Source of the DNA: Clostridiales bacterium | GTDB taxonomy: Bacteria; Bacillota; Clostridia; Lachnospirales; Lachnospiraceae | Assembly: GCA_020860565.1 (NCBI GenBank) | Contig: JAJBUA010000067.1 | Span: forward strand, 30,953 to 94,952 | DNA length: 64,000 nt | Direction: 5' to 3' | Shown: piece after piece, positions 52,941 to 60,923 of the stretch | How the letters are laid out: every line of letters begins with the position of its first letter | Position numbering within the stretch: position 1 is the first letter of the stretch | Notes under the pieces: generated by a model | What the model saw: the letters and a program-made list of their open reading frames with translations, nothing else | Databases searched by the model: none | What the model was told of the DNA's origin: nothing | Made by a program: the position numbers and the translations under genes

Positions 52941-53103
52941 ATCATGAACTTCGTTCATGATCGTCATTCGCCGTTCGTCAAAAACATGCAAGCATGTTCT
53001 TTCCTCACTTTCGCTCATTGCATCATGAACTTCGTTCATGATCGTCATTCGCCGTTCGTCAAAAACATGCAAGCATGTTCTTTCCTCACTTTCGCTCATT
53101 GTA
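52941..53103 (-). repeat. Family C repeat, two tandem 81-base copies in the glpK leader
   Basis: Two almost identical 81-base units (52941-53021 and 53022-53102). On the minus strand each reads AATGAGCGAAAG..., then a small stem ACATGC/GCATGT, CGAACGGCGAATG, and a stem ATCATGAAC/GTTCATGAT. A -10-like TACAAT with extended TG lies at 53098-53103, so the units form the 5' leader of glpK. As 81 is divisible by three, an open frame runs through both units and ends beside the glpK start. A third, diverged copy precedes the nanA-like gene. Confidence 0.8.
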
Positions 53104-53212
53104 TCACGATTCCTTTCCATACGCCAGAGTTATCCCCCATGACAATCATAATTCGTCGGGTTTTCCAGACGGTTCCGCCTCGCTTTGTTCTCCAGAAAAT
53201 ACAATTTTTGGC

Positions 53213-53266
53213 TTGCATTTCATTCAGAGAGAGGTATAATATTTTTGTATACAAAAAACAGTATAC
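53213..53266 (+). promoter_or_regulatory. ispE-gntR promoter with GntR-type operators
   Basis: TTGCAT (53213-53218) and TATAAT (53235-53240), 16 bases apart. The perfect palindrome TTTTTGTATACAAAAA (53242-53257) lies at the expected start point, and a second GTATAC core follows at 53261-53266. TTGTATACAA-type sites are common for FCD-subgroup GntR regulators, like the one encoded by the second gene of the operon. Confidence 0.72.
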
Positions 53267-53302
53267 AAAATACAGTTATCTCTCAGGACAGGAAGAACGC
53301 AT

Positions 53303-54217
53303 ATGATCCGACACCTTTCTTTAAAAGCCTATGGAAAAATCAATCTCGGCCTGGATGTGCTGAGGAAACGGGAAGATGGTTATCACGACGTCCGCATGAT
53401 CATGCAGACGGTCCGTATCTATGACCACATCGAAATCGATCTGCGCAGAGAACCGGGCATTACACTGAGCACGAATCTTTTTTATCTGCCCGTTAATGAA
53501 AATAATCTGGTTTACAAAGCCGCAAAGCTTCTGATGGATGAATTTGGCATTACTCAGGGCGTCAGCATCCGTCTCAAAAAGATCATCCCGGTAGCCGCCG
53601 GCATGGCCGGAGGCAGCAGCGACGCTGCCGCGGTACTTTTTGGAATCAATAAAATGTTTCATCTGGGTCTCTCTCAGCAGGAACTGATGACCCGAGGTGT
53701 AAAACTGGGTGCTGACGTACCGTACTGCGTCATGCGCGGCACCGCACTGTCGGAAGGCATCGGCGAGATCCTCACACCGCTTCCCCCGCCTCCCCACTGT
53801 AAGGTGCTGATCGCGAAACCCGGTATCAGTGTCTCCACCAAAGCTGTCTATGAACATCTGCACGCGAATGAATTAAAACCGGATCAGCATCCGGACATCG
53901 ACGGCATCATCCGCGCTATCCGCGCACAGGATCTTGCTGATATGTGCTGTAAGATGGGAAATGTACTCGAAACCGTTACCCTCCGACAGCATCCGGTCAT
54001 CCGCAGCATCAGGGATTTCATGATGGAACACGGAGCGGACGGCGCTATTATGAGCGGCAGCGGTCCCACCGTCTTCGGCCTTTACTCCGATCCCGACGCT
54101 GCCAGAAAAACATATGAACAGTTCCATTATGGATCATCATCCGAACTTGCAAAACAGGTCTTTCTGACTGAATTTTTTAATAACAAAAATCATTTTACAC
54201 AGGGGGAAAACCAATGA
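53303..54217 (+). CDS. ispE: 4-diphosphocytidyl-2-C-methyl-D-erythritol kinase
   Basis: 304 residues, GHMP kinase of the MEP isoprenoid pathway. Signatures: AYGKINLGLDVLRKREDGYHDVRMIMQTV at the N-terminus, the ATP-binding IPVAAGMAGGSSDAAAVLFG (about 95-114), LGADVPYCVMRGTALSEGIGE, and MSGSGPTVFGLY (about 250). AGGAAG lies before ATG 53303. The gene overlaps the GntR gene by ATGA, so the two are coupled; pairing of ispE with such a regulator is frequent in Clostridia. Confidence 0.96.
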   Translation: MIRHLSLKAYGKINLGLDVLRKREDGYHDVRMIMQTVRIYDHIEIDLRREPGITLSTNLFYLPVNENNLVYKAAKLLMDEFGITQGVSIRLKKIIPVAAGMAGGSSDAAAVLFGINKMFHLGLSQQELMTRGVKLGADVPYCVMRGTALSEGIGEILTPLPPPPHCKVLIAKPGISVSTKAVYEHLHANELKPDQHPDIDGIIRAIRAQDLADMCCKMGNVLETVTLRQHPVIRSIRDFMMEHGADGAIMSGSGPTVFGLYSDPDAARKTYEQFHYGSSSELAKQVFLTEFFNNKNHFTQGENQ

Positions 54218-54894
54218 ATCACGATCTGAAAGTCAACATGAATGAATATCTTCCGCTTCGCGACGTCGTGTTCAACACACTGCGCCAGGCCATCCTTAAG
54301 GGAGAATTAAAACCGGGCGAGCGCCTGATGGAAATCCAGCTCGCTGATCTGCTCGGTGTCAGCCGGACCCCCATCCGCGAGGCAATCCGCAAGCTTGAAC
54401 TGGAGGGCCTTGTCCTGATGATCCCGCGCAAGGGCGCGGAGGTTGCAAAAATTTCTGAAAAAAGCCTGCGGGACGTCCTGGAAGTCCGCCGCTCTCTGGA
54501 AGAACTCGCCCTCGAACTGGCCTGCCAGCGGATTACCGAAGAGCAGATGAATGCCCTGGAAGAGGCTCAGGAAAAATTCGAAGAAGCCGTCAACAACGGC
54601 GATACCATGGCCATGGCAGAGACCGATGAAAGCTATCACGATGTGATCTATCAGGCGACCGGCAATGACCGTCTTGTACAGATTTTAAACAATCTGCGCG
54701 AACAGATGTACCGTTATCGTCTGGAATACCTCAAGGATGCTTCCAAACGTCAGATCCTGATCATCGAACACGACCACATTGTCAAAGCAGTTAAAACCTG
54801 CAGCATTCAGGAGGCAAGAGCCGCGATCCGTGAGCACATCGACAATCAGGAGGTCACGATTCTCCAGAATATCAAAGCTCAGGAATCTGACTGA
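54214..54894 (+). CDS. GntR-family transcriptional regulator (FadR/FCD subgroup)
   Basis: 226 residues. The N-terminal winged helix reads LPLRDVVFNTLRQAILKGELKPGERLMEIQLADLLGVSRTPIREAIRKLELEGLVLMIPRKGAEV; the rest is the helical FCD ligand domain with D-x-x-F/Y-H metal-type positions (ETDESYHDVIYQATGN). The GTATAC palindromes upstream of ispE are likely targets, giving autoregulation. The ligand is unknown. GGGGGAA lies before the ATG, inside the end of ispE. Confidence 0.93.
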   Translation: MNHDLKVNMNEYLPLRDVVFNTLRQAILKGELKPGERLMEIQLADLLGVSRTPIREAIRKLELEGLVLMIPRKGAEVAKISEKSLRDVLEVRRSLEELALELACQRITEEQMNALEEAQEKFEEAVNNGDTMAMAETDESYHDVIYQATGNDRLVQILNNLREQMYRYRLEYLKDASKRQILIIEHDHIVKAVKTCSIQEARAAIREHIDNQEVTILQNIKAQESD

Positions 54895-55000
54895 TTCTGT
54901 TCACAATTTTTTCATTTCTGTACGCTATACTGGGCGTTACCAAATCCGGAGTTGCAAACGGAACATCCGGATTACACAGAAAGTGTGAAGGAGTTTTTCT

Positions 55001-56308
55001 ATGAAATGTAAACAGCGATTACTTCCCCTCTCTCTGGCCGCCCTTCTGGCATATGGAGCAGTCACCGGTACTTCTCTGGCATTCTCCTCGGATCAGGAAG
55101 CAGAGAAGACGATGACTTTTTCGGCGAACGCTTATGCCTATGGCCCGGGAGTGGACAATCTCTCTTCTTCCGATGAATATGCGAGATACCAGTGGGGACT
55201 GCGCAACGACGGGGATCTGGAATACGTTGAGGTCATCAACCGTTTCCAGAATATTTCGCCCACGCTTGCCTATCTCATTGATTTCGCAAACTGGGCCGGT
55301 TATGAGATCCCGGAGGAATACTCAGGGCCGGATTCCTACCGGCAGCGGAGCATCCGCGCCGTCAAGGGAGCAGATATCAATATCCAGCCGGCATGGCAGC
55401 AGTATGACTCGGATACCGGAGAACACCGCACGGTGACCGTTGCTGTCATCGATACAGGCATTGATATCACACATCCAGAGCTTGAAGGCGCGATCTGGAC
55501 CAACGAGGATGAGATCCCCGACGATGGCATCGATAATGACGGCAACGGCTATATCGACGACGTCCACGGATGGAATTTTTTCAGCGATACCAATCAGATC
55601 TACGTCGGCTCGGAGGACAGCCACGGTACGCACGCCGCCGGCACAATCGCAGCGAAACGTTCTGACGGCGGGATTGCCGGGATCGCAGATCCCAAATATG
55701 TAAAAATCATGTCGCTGAAAGTACTCGGCACGGAAAACGGCTACGGCGAAGAAGAGGCCGTTTTAAATGCCATCCGCTACGCGGAAGCTAACGGGGCTTC
55801 CATCTGCAATATCAGCTTCGGAACTGAATACTATTATCCGGCTCTGGAAGAACTGATGCGCAATTCCAATATGCTCTTTATCCTCTCCGCCGGAAACGGA
55901 GATTCCAACGGAAACGGCATGAATGTCGATACCAGCGAACAAAAGGATTATCCGGCCTGCTTCCATCTGGACAACACCATCTCTGTCGCCAACCTGATGT
56001 TTAACGGCAGTCTGGAAAACAGCTCCAATTACGGTGTGGGAACGATTGACATCGCCGCTCCCGGCACCTACATTCTGGGACTGGCTGCCGGAAACGGATA
56101 TGGATATATGACCGGCACCTCCATGTCCGCCCCGATGGTGACGGGAGTCGCTGCCATGATATACTCCTGCCGCACCGATTTTTCCCTTGCGGATGTGCGC
56201 GAAGCCATCCTCAATACCGCCAGAAAGTGGGATACCCTCACCGATAAGCTGGCGACCGGCGGCGTCGTAGACGCTTACGCGGCGTTAAATTACCAGAAAG
56301 CGGAATAA
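55001..56308 (+). CDS. Secreted subtilisin-like serine protease (S8)
   Basis: 435 residues. A signal peptide (MKCKQRLLPLSLAALLAYGAV) leads to a pro-region. The catalytic triad is Asp in VAVIDTGIDITHPEL (about 150), His in DSHGTHAAGTIAA (about 209) and Ser in TGTSMSAPMVTGVAAMI (about 373). A Ca-binding-like acidic stretch DDGIDNDGNGYIDD lies after the Asp. Export with autoprocessing is expected. AAGGAG precedes the ATG. It is a single gene closed by a strong terminator. Confidence 0.93.
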   Translation: MKCKQRLLPLSLAALLAYGAVTGTSLAFSSDQEAEKTMTFSANAYAYGPGVDNLSSSDEYARYQWGLRNDGDLEYVEVINRFQNISPTLAYLIDFANWAGYEIPEEYSGPDSYRQRSIRAVKGADINIQPAWQQYDSDTGEHRTVTVAVIDTGIDITHPELEGAIWTNEDEIPDDGIDNDGNGYIDDVHGWNFFSDTNQIYVGSEDSHGTHAAGTIAAKRSDGGIAGIADPKYVKIMSLKVLGTENGYGEEEAVLNAIRYAEANGASICNISFGTEYYYPALEELMRNSNMLFILSAGNGDSNGNGMNVDTSEQKDYPACFHLDNTISVANLMFNGSLENSSNYGVGTIDIAAPGTYILGLAAGNGYGYMTGTSMSAPMVTGVAAMIYSCRTDFSLADVREAILNTARKWDTLTDKLATGGVVDAYAALNYQKAE

Positions 56309-56311
56309 CAG

Positions 56312-56355
56312 AAAAAGAACCGGAAAATCTTATGATTGTTTCCCGGTTCTTTTTC
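56312..56355 (+). terminator. Intrinsic terminator of the protease gene
   Basis: AAAAAGAACCGG and CCGGTTCTTTTT form a stem around an 18-base loop, followed by CTTTTG. Located four bases after the stop codon of the protease gene. Confidence 0.9.
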
Positions 56356-56401
56356 TTTTGTTGTTATTTTCTTTTATTCTGGTAATGATGACTCATTCCG
56401 T

Positions 56402-57835
56402 TTATTTCCGTTTTCTTCGTTCCTGCAGAATCCGTTCAAACTCTTCCTGCTGGTCTTTTCCGCCCTGAGTCAGGCGTTCCCGCCGGCGTGCCTTGCGTTC
56501 TTCCAGATCCCTGCTTTCATTTCTCCAGCTTACTATCAGCCATGAGGTTCCCCCCACCACGATCACCAGTATCGCAATCACCATCAAGATAGTCAGCACC
56601 CTCACAAGCGGAAGCTGCGGAAAATCTCCTCCACCTGGACCATCTTCTCCGCCTGCGGAGCCCGACCCGGCTTCATGCGCGCCTACCTGCACTACGGTCC
56701 CATCCGTCATCAGCCATGCGCTTCCTACCTGCCTGTCATTATAAGTATAAACCAGCTGTGCTACCGCTCCCAGAGGAGCATCTTCGCCCAGTTCCTCTCT
56801 CACGGTTACTTCCGCATCCTCGAATGACGCACTGTTTGGCAGCGTCATCACACTGTCCGCATCGACATAAAGATCCGGGTATGCGTTCCAGGCATCACTG
56901 AGCGTGGCTTTGCCAAAACCGGACGCATAGCGCGTCTCATTTTCCGCAATATTGATATTCTGAAAACGGTCCAGCCCGAAAAGCAGTAGCTCCTTGCCGT
57001 CAATAAAATACTGTCTGGGCTGTCCTTTCAAGATCACGGATATCACATGACGTCCATCCCGTTCTCCATAAGTGACCAGCGTATTGCCGGCCGCAATCAG
57101 ATATCCGGTCTTGCCGGCAACCGCCTCCGGGCAATAATACGGGCTTGTCGTATCCGTCGTATAAATCAGGCGATGTTCATTGCGGAAAGACTGTCCGTCC
57201 GGGAAAAGCTGCGTCGGTCCGATCTTATGGGAAATGCTTGAACTGATCCTCAGCAAATCCTCGTTCGCAAACGCCGCCCTGGCAATCATCGCCATATCAT
57301 ATGCCGACACATACTGAGTGTCGCCGTTTAAACCGGATGGATTATCAAAATGGCTCTCCGTCAGCCCCAGCTCCGCCACCTTTTCATTCATCAGATCCAC
57401 AAAAGCGGACATACTTCCCGCCGTATGCTCTGCCAGGCCGTTGGCACACTGGTTAACCGAGATCAGCAGAAGCGCATACAGAGAATCCTCCACCGTCAGG
57501 GTGTCTCCCTCCCTGAGACTTAATTTGTTGCCGCTGTCCGCCTCCACGCTGAGAAGCGCGTGGCTGGTGTATTCCACCGTCTCGTCCAGGCTGCAGTGTT
57601 CCAGGACGATCAGCGCCGTCAGAAGCTTCGTAATGCTTGCCGGATAATAAGTATTGTGAATATTCTGCCCGAAAAGTACCGCGCCGGAATCCGCGTCTAT
57701 CACGATTCCGGCTTCTGCCTGAATACCCGTATCGGACGGCCACGCAGGCTTCGCATAAGTCGGTACGGCAGTCACACCGAGTATCTGCAGTACAATCAGA
57801 CACCGGCAGACCGCACGCTGCAGTCTGTATCTCAA
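56402..57835 (-). CDS. D-alanyl-D-alanine carboxypeptidase (PBP5/DacF-like)
   Basis: 477 residues. Trims pentapeptide cross-links. A signal peptide is followed by the S11 motifs: SxxK in YPASITKLLTALI (about 74), SxN in SVNQCANGLAEHT (about 134), and KTG in VAGKTGYL (about 240). A membrane helix near residues 420-442 with a basic tail (ERKARRRERLTQGG) anchors it at the C-terminus. The start appears to be TTG at 57835, right after the stop of the DUF624 gene, with GGAGGAAG upstream, so translation is coupled. Confidence 0.92.
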   Translation of the reverse strand: MRYRLQRAVCRCLIVLQILGVTAVPTYAKPAWPSDTGIQAEAGIVIDADSGAVLFGQNIHNTYYPASITKLLTALIVLEHCSLDETVEYTSHALLSVEADSGNKLSLREGDTLTVEDSLYALLLISVNQCANGLAEHTAGSMSAFVDLMNEKVAELGLTESHFDNPSGLNGDTQYVSAYDMAMIARAAFANEDLLRISSSISHKIGPTQLFPDGQSFRNEHRLIYTTDTTSPYYCPEAVAGKTGYLIAAGNTLVTYGERDGRHVISVILKGQPRQYFIDGKELLLFGLDRFQNINIAENETRYASGFGKATLSDAWNAYPDLYVDADSVMTLPNSASFEDAEVTVREELGEDAPLGAVAQLVYTYNDRQVGSAWLMTDGTVVQVGAHEAGSGSAGGEDGPGGGDFPQLPLVRVLTILMVIAILVIVVGGTSWLIVSWRNESRDLEERKARRRERLTQGGKDQQEEFERILQERRKRK

Positions 57836-58498
57836 TCAAACTTCCTCCTGATCTTCATGTTCTTCGTGGTCTTCCTTCGGCATGTAACGCTCAAAAATCC
57901 CGACCATCACAAACGAATTTAAAAATGCCACCAGCGGAAAACCAAAAATAAAAACCACCGGCTGTAAAAAAGCTGCCGCCATAAACGCTGTCAGCGGAAT
58001 CGCCCAGTCGATGACCAGCATCCCCAGCGTCGCCGGGAAATGCCGGATACTGATAAAAAATGCGTTAAATATCGTTCTTTTTACCGGATTGTAAAAAGTC
58101 GCCTGAAGCGGTGCGACGTACAGAGAAATCGCACTCCAGATCAGCGCAAAACCGACAAACACCGCCATCATCACAGTACGGTACGGCGTCTCTCTGGGCA
58201 GCATAACCGCAAAATACAGGTCAAACCCAATGACAGCCAGCACTGCCAGCAGGATCAGCCAGATCGCCGTCGCCTGTTTGAAATTCTCTTTAAAAGACTT
58301 AAAATACTGCCGGATCGTCGATCCATCCTCGTCACGCACCAGCTTCATCGTGACATAATAAACAGCCGTGGTAGCCGCTCCGGCTGTGACAATCGGGATA
58401 CAGCAGACCATCCATAGGATATTCAGTAAAAAAACATCAAAAAACTTGCCAATAAACCGCCATACCGGATTATCATAATTAAAGAACTCCTGCAACAT
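57836..58498 (-). CDS. DUF624/YesL-family membrane protein
   Basis: 220 residues with about five hydrophobic segments. NPVWRFIGKFFDVFLLNILWMVCCIPIVTAGAATTAVYYV at the N-terminus is the hallmark of YesL-type proteins, often found beside sugar ABC importers. Here it precedes a D,D-carboxypeptidase gene. The tail is acidic (KEDHEEHEDQEEV). AAAAGGAG precedes the ATG. Its function is unknown. Confidence 0.85.
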   Translation of the reverse strand: MLQEFFNYDNPVWRFIGKFFDVFLLNILWMVCCIPIVTAGAATTAVYYVTMKLVRDEDGSTIRQYFKSFKENFKQATAIWLILLAVLAVIGFDLYFAVMLPRETPYRTVMMAVFVGFALIWSAISLYVAPLQATFYNPVKRTIFNAFFISIRHFPATLGMLVIDWAIPLTAFMAAAFLQPVVFIFGFPLVAFLNSFVMVGIFERYMPKEDHEEHEDQEEV

Positions 58499-58632
58499 GA
58501 GTATCTCTCCTTTTATCAGTCATTCTGCTATTATAACGAATTCCCCTCCAAAAAGCAATTTCTAAAAAGCAATTCACAGAATGTTATCATTTGTGCTATA
58601 ATACCTACGACACTTTTTTCAGGAGGACATGG

Positions 58633-59328
58633 ATGAAATTTACCGAAAAAGTTACGGAAGAATGGAATAAATTAAAAGTCATGAGCGGAAAAGACCGCAT
58701 CTGGTACATCGCTTCTTATTATAAATTTCACATCGGCGTCATCTGCATCGCGCTTTTTCTGCTCTACAGCGCCGGCGGCGTCCTGTATCACTCCACGTTT
58801 ACGACCGCGCTCCACATAATCTATGTCAACAGCTTTTCGGATCAGGCAATTGACTTAAGCGTGGTGGATGAGGATTTCCCCGCCTGGCTGGGCCTCGGCA
58901 AAAAGGATCTGGTCACGGCAGAACTCTCCTATATCTATTATGGAGAACAGGCCACCGAATACAGTGTCGCTAATCTCCAGAAGCTCGTTGCGCTTATATC
59001 GGCCAAAGAACTTGACGTCCTGGTCTGTGACACCGAAAACATGGAACATTACGGTGAAAGCGGCGCTTTTCTCGATCTTTCGGAACTACTGGATGATGAA
59101 CTTGCCGCCCGCATCTCGGACCGTTTCTGGACCTGTACCAATCCGGACGGCGAGGAATATGTATGCGCAATTGACATCAGCGGAACCGATTTTGTCACAC
59201 GCTCCGGCCTCACTCAGGATCCGCCGCTTCTCGGCATTATCACCAATTCGCAGCATGTCGATAACGCAGTTTCCCTGATCCGCTACATTTTTGATGAAGG
59301 CGAAACCCAAGAGACTCTAACAGACTGA
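58633..59328 (+). CDS. Membrane-anchored protein of unknown function
   Basis: 231 residues, not recognised. A cytosolic N-terminus (EKVTEEWNKLKVMSGKDRIWYIASYYKFH) precedes one membrane helix (about 35-55), then an outer part of about 175 residues with ALHIIYVNSFSDQ, DVLVCDTENMEHYG and LLGIITNSQHVDNAVSLIRYIFD, the last reminiscent of the C-terminal helix of binding-protein-like folds. AGGAGG is six bases before ATG 58633. It overlaps the convergent GNAT gene by 89 bases. Confidence 0.7.
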   Translation: MKFTEKVTEEWNKLKVMSGKDRIWYIASYYKFHIGVICIALFLLYSAGGVLYHSTFTTALHIIYVNSFSDQAIDLSVVDEDFPAWLGLGKKDLVTAELSYIYYGEQATEYSVANLQKLVALISAKELDVLVCDTENMEHYGESGAFLDLSELLDDELAARISDRFWTCTNPDGEEYVCAIDISGTDFVTRSGLTQDPPLLGIITNSQHVDNAVSLIRYIFDEGETQETLTD

Positions 59329-60079
59329 CGGACGCAGGATTATCTGGCCGTACATATGCAGCTGCCTGTCCCCCGTACTCCTCTTTCACAAGCTTCAGGA
59401 GACGGAGACAGGCTTCTTTTGCATAACCCTGTCGACGGTAGGGCGTGTAAATATGATAACCCAGCTCGTAAACCGGTTTCCCTGTTTCTTCTTTCTCTGC
59501 GTGCTCTTTTCCCCCTCGCTTTTCGTCTGTTTTCTCATCCGGATTTTCTTCTGCTGTCTCCGGCACAACGCCGGCCATCCCGATCAGCTGCCCATCCGAC
59601 TGCCGAATCAGCGCCCACATTCCACACTCAAAGAAACCATACTGGCTGTGAATATACGCCTCCAGACTCACGGCATCCTGAAAGATCCGATCCTCCTGCG
59701 TATCTTCCGGATCATGAATGACCTGAGGCAGATCCGCAGGCGTAAACTCACGGATAATCAGGCGTTCGGTGCGGGCAATTACCCATGGCAGGCCATACCT
59801 GCGCCTCACTACACGTTCCAGCCAGATATCATCCGGCCAGTTTCCCCTGTCATTCTCTCCGGCCGTATCGTCAACACTCCCGATTGCCGCACTCCCTTCG
59901 CTTACTTCCGGCAACTCGATCACGTAATCTGCAGGGAACCACCGCTGATCTGCATCTTTTTGCCGTAAACCGATAAGAACCCTCCCGGCAGTTTCTGCTG
60001 CCAGAAGGGTTTTCGGATCATCTGAAATTGTCACCGGGTACTCTGCCCCATCAATCAGGATAACTTTTTCATAAGTCAT
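59240..60079 (-). CDS. GNAT-family acetyltransferase with N-terminal extension
   Basis: About 279 residues. The GNAT domain starts near residue 95 (ERLIIREFTPADLPQV) and has YELGYHIYTPYRRQGYAKEACLRLLKLV, then YVRPDNPASVSLLESLGFRLH. An N-terminal 90-residue part with AEYPVTISDDPKTLLAAE and RVLIGL is not recognised. A Glu/Lys-rich linker (EENPDEKTDEKRGG) interrupts the domain before the CoA loop. AAAAGGGA precedes ATG 60079. The last 29 codons are antisense to the neighbouring gene. Confidence 0.83.
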   Translation of the reverse strand: MTYEKVILIDGAEYPVTISDDPKTLLAAETAGRVLIGLRQKDADQRWFPADYVIELPEVSEGSAAIGSVDDTAGENDRGNWPDDIWLERVVRRRYGLPWVIARTERLIIREFTPADLPQVIHDPEDTQEDRIFQDAVSLEAYIHSQYGFFECGMWALIRQSDGQLIGMAGVVPETAEENPDEKTDEKRGGKEHAEKEETGKPVYELGYHIYTPYRRQGYAKEACLRLLKLVKEEYGGQAAAYVRPDNPASVSLLESLGFRLHQKCSGSGKLRYRHAANW

Positions 60080-60130
60080 AAAAGATCCCTTTTCCCAAAT
60101 CAAACTGCCTGCAAAAGCACATGTTTTGAC

Positions 60131-60649
60131 TCAGCACTTCGTTGGCTCGTCATACTCCTCGCCAAAGGTATCTACCGTCATGCTTTTGATTTTCTGTTCT
60201 TTCAGCGGGCGGTCATTCCAGTCCGTGCGCGTCTGTGCGATCTGATTCACGACATCCATCCCCTCGATCACCATGCCAAACGCCGCGTAAGCACCGTCCA
60301 GATGCGGGGAATCCTGATGCATGATAAAGAACTGGGACCCTGCCGAATTCGGCATCATCGACCTCGCCATCGACAGCACGCCTGCTGTATGCTTCAGCTC
60401 ATTCGGGAATCCGTTCTGGGCAAACTCTCCCTTAATCGAGTATCCCGGTCCGCCGGTGCCCACGCCGTCCGGGTCGCCGCCCTGAATCATAAAGCCCTTA
60501 ATAACTCTGTGGAAAATCAGACCGTCATAGAAACCCTTTTTTGCCAGACTGATGAAGTTATTCACTGTATTGGGCGCAATCTGAGGATATAACTCCGCGC
60601 GGATCACTCCGCCGTCTTCCATTGTAATTGTAATTTCCGGATTTTTCAT
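60131..60649 (-). CDS. Peptidyl-prolyl cis-trans isomerase (cyclophilin)
   Basis: 172 residues. GVIRAELYPQIAPNTVNNFISLAKKGFYDGLIFHRVIKGFMIQGGDP, then GGPGYSIKGEF and SAGSQFFIMHQDSPHLDGAYAAFG are cyclophilin hallmarks, with the catalytic Arg in FHRV. The first 12 residues differ from secreted types; no signal peptide, so it is cytosolic. AGGAG precedes the ATG at 60649. It lies upstream of the GNAT gene by about 52 bases in the same direction. Confidence 0.92.
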   Translation of the reverse strand: MKNPEITITMEDGGVIRAELYPQIAPNTVNNFISLAKKGFYDGLIFHRVIKGFMIQGGDPDGVGTGGPGYSIKGEFAQNGFPNELKHTAGVLSMARSMMPNSAGSQFFIMHQDSPHLDGAYAAFGMVIEGMDVVNQIAQTRTDWNDRPLKEQKIKSMTVDTFGEEYDEPTKC

Positions 60650-60774
60650 CACTGTCTCCTGTCTCATTTATTTTTCGGAGTTCATTATACCATTACGCAG
60701 AATCGTTTTCAAGTATGGGAATGATATCCGCGCAAGTGCATCCGCCTGACCCGTTGCTTCGTGGGAACAAATTT

Positions 60775-60803
60775 TCCACAAAATCTATGGAATATGCTAT
60801 AAT
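60775..60803 (+). promoter_or_regulatory. Extended -10 promoter of the nanA-like gene
   Basis: TATAAT (60798-60803) has an extended TG two bases upstream and a weak -35 (TCCACA, 60775-60780) at 17 bases. The family C leader begins at the last bases of the -10. Confidence 0.65.
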
Positions 60804-60896
60804 GAGCGCAAGGGAGACCGAGGGAGCTTGCTCACTCGCGGCGAACGGTGAATTGGATCGTGAGCTCTGCTCACGATCTAATGGGCGCAAGCAGAA
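60801..60896 (+). repeat. Family C repeat, single copy in the nanA-like leader
   Basis: AATGAGCGCAAGGGAG, then GAGC-TT-GCTC, then CGAACGGTGAATT and a stem GATCGTGAGC/GCTCACGATC. Aligned with the glpK leader units, the unpaired segments are conserved while both stems are different in sequence but still paired. A second partial start (AATGGGCGCAAGCAG) ends the element. An open frame through it overlaps the nanA-like start codon by ATGA. Confidence 0.7.
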
Positions 60897-60923
60897 AGAT
60901 TTCAAAATAAGGAGACTTTGCAT

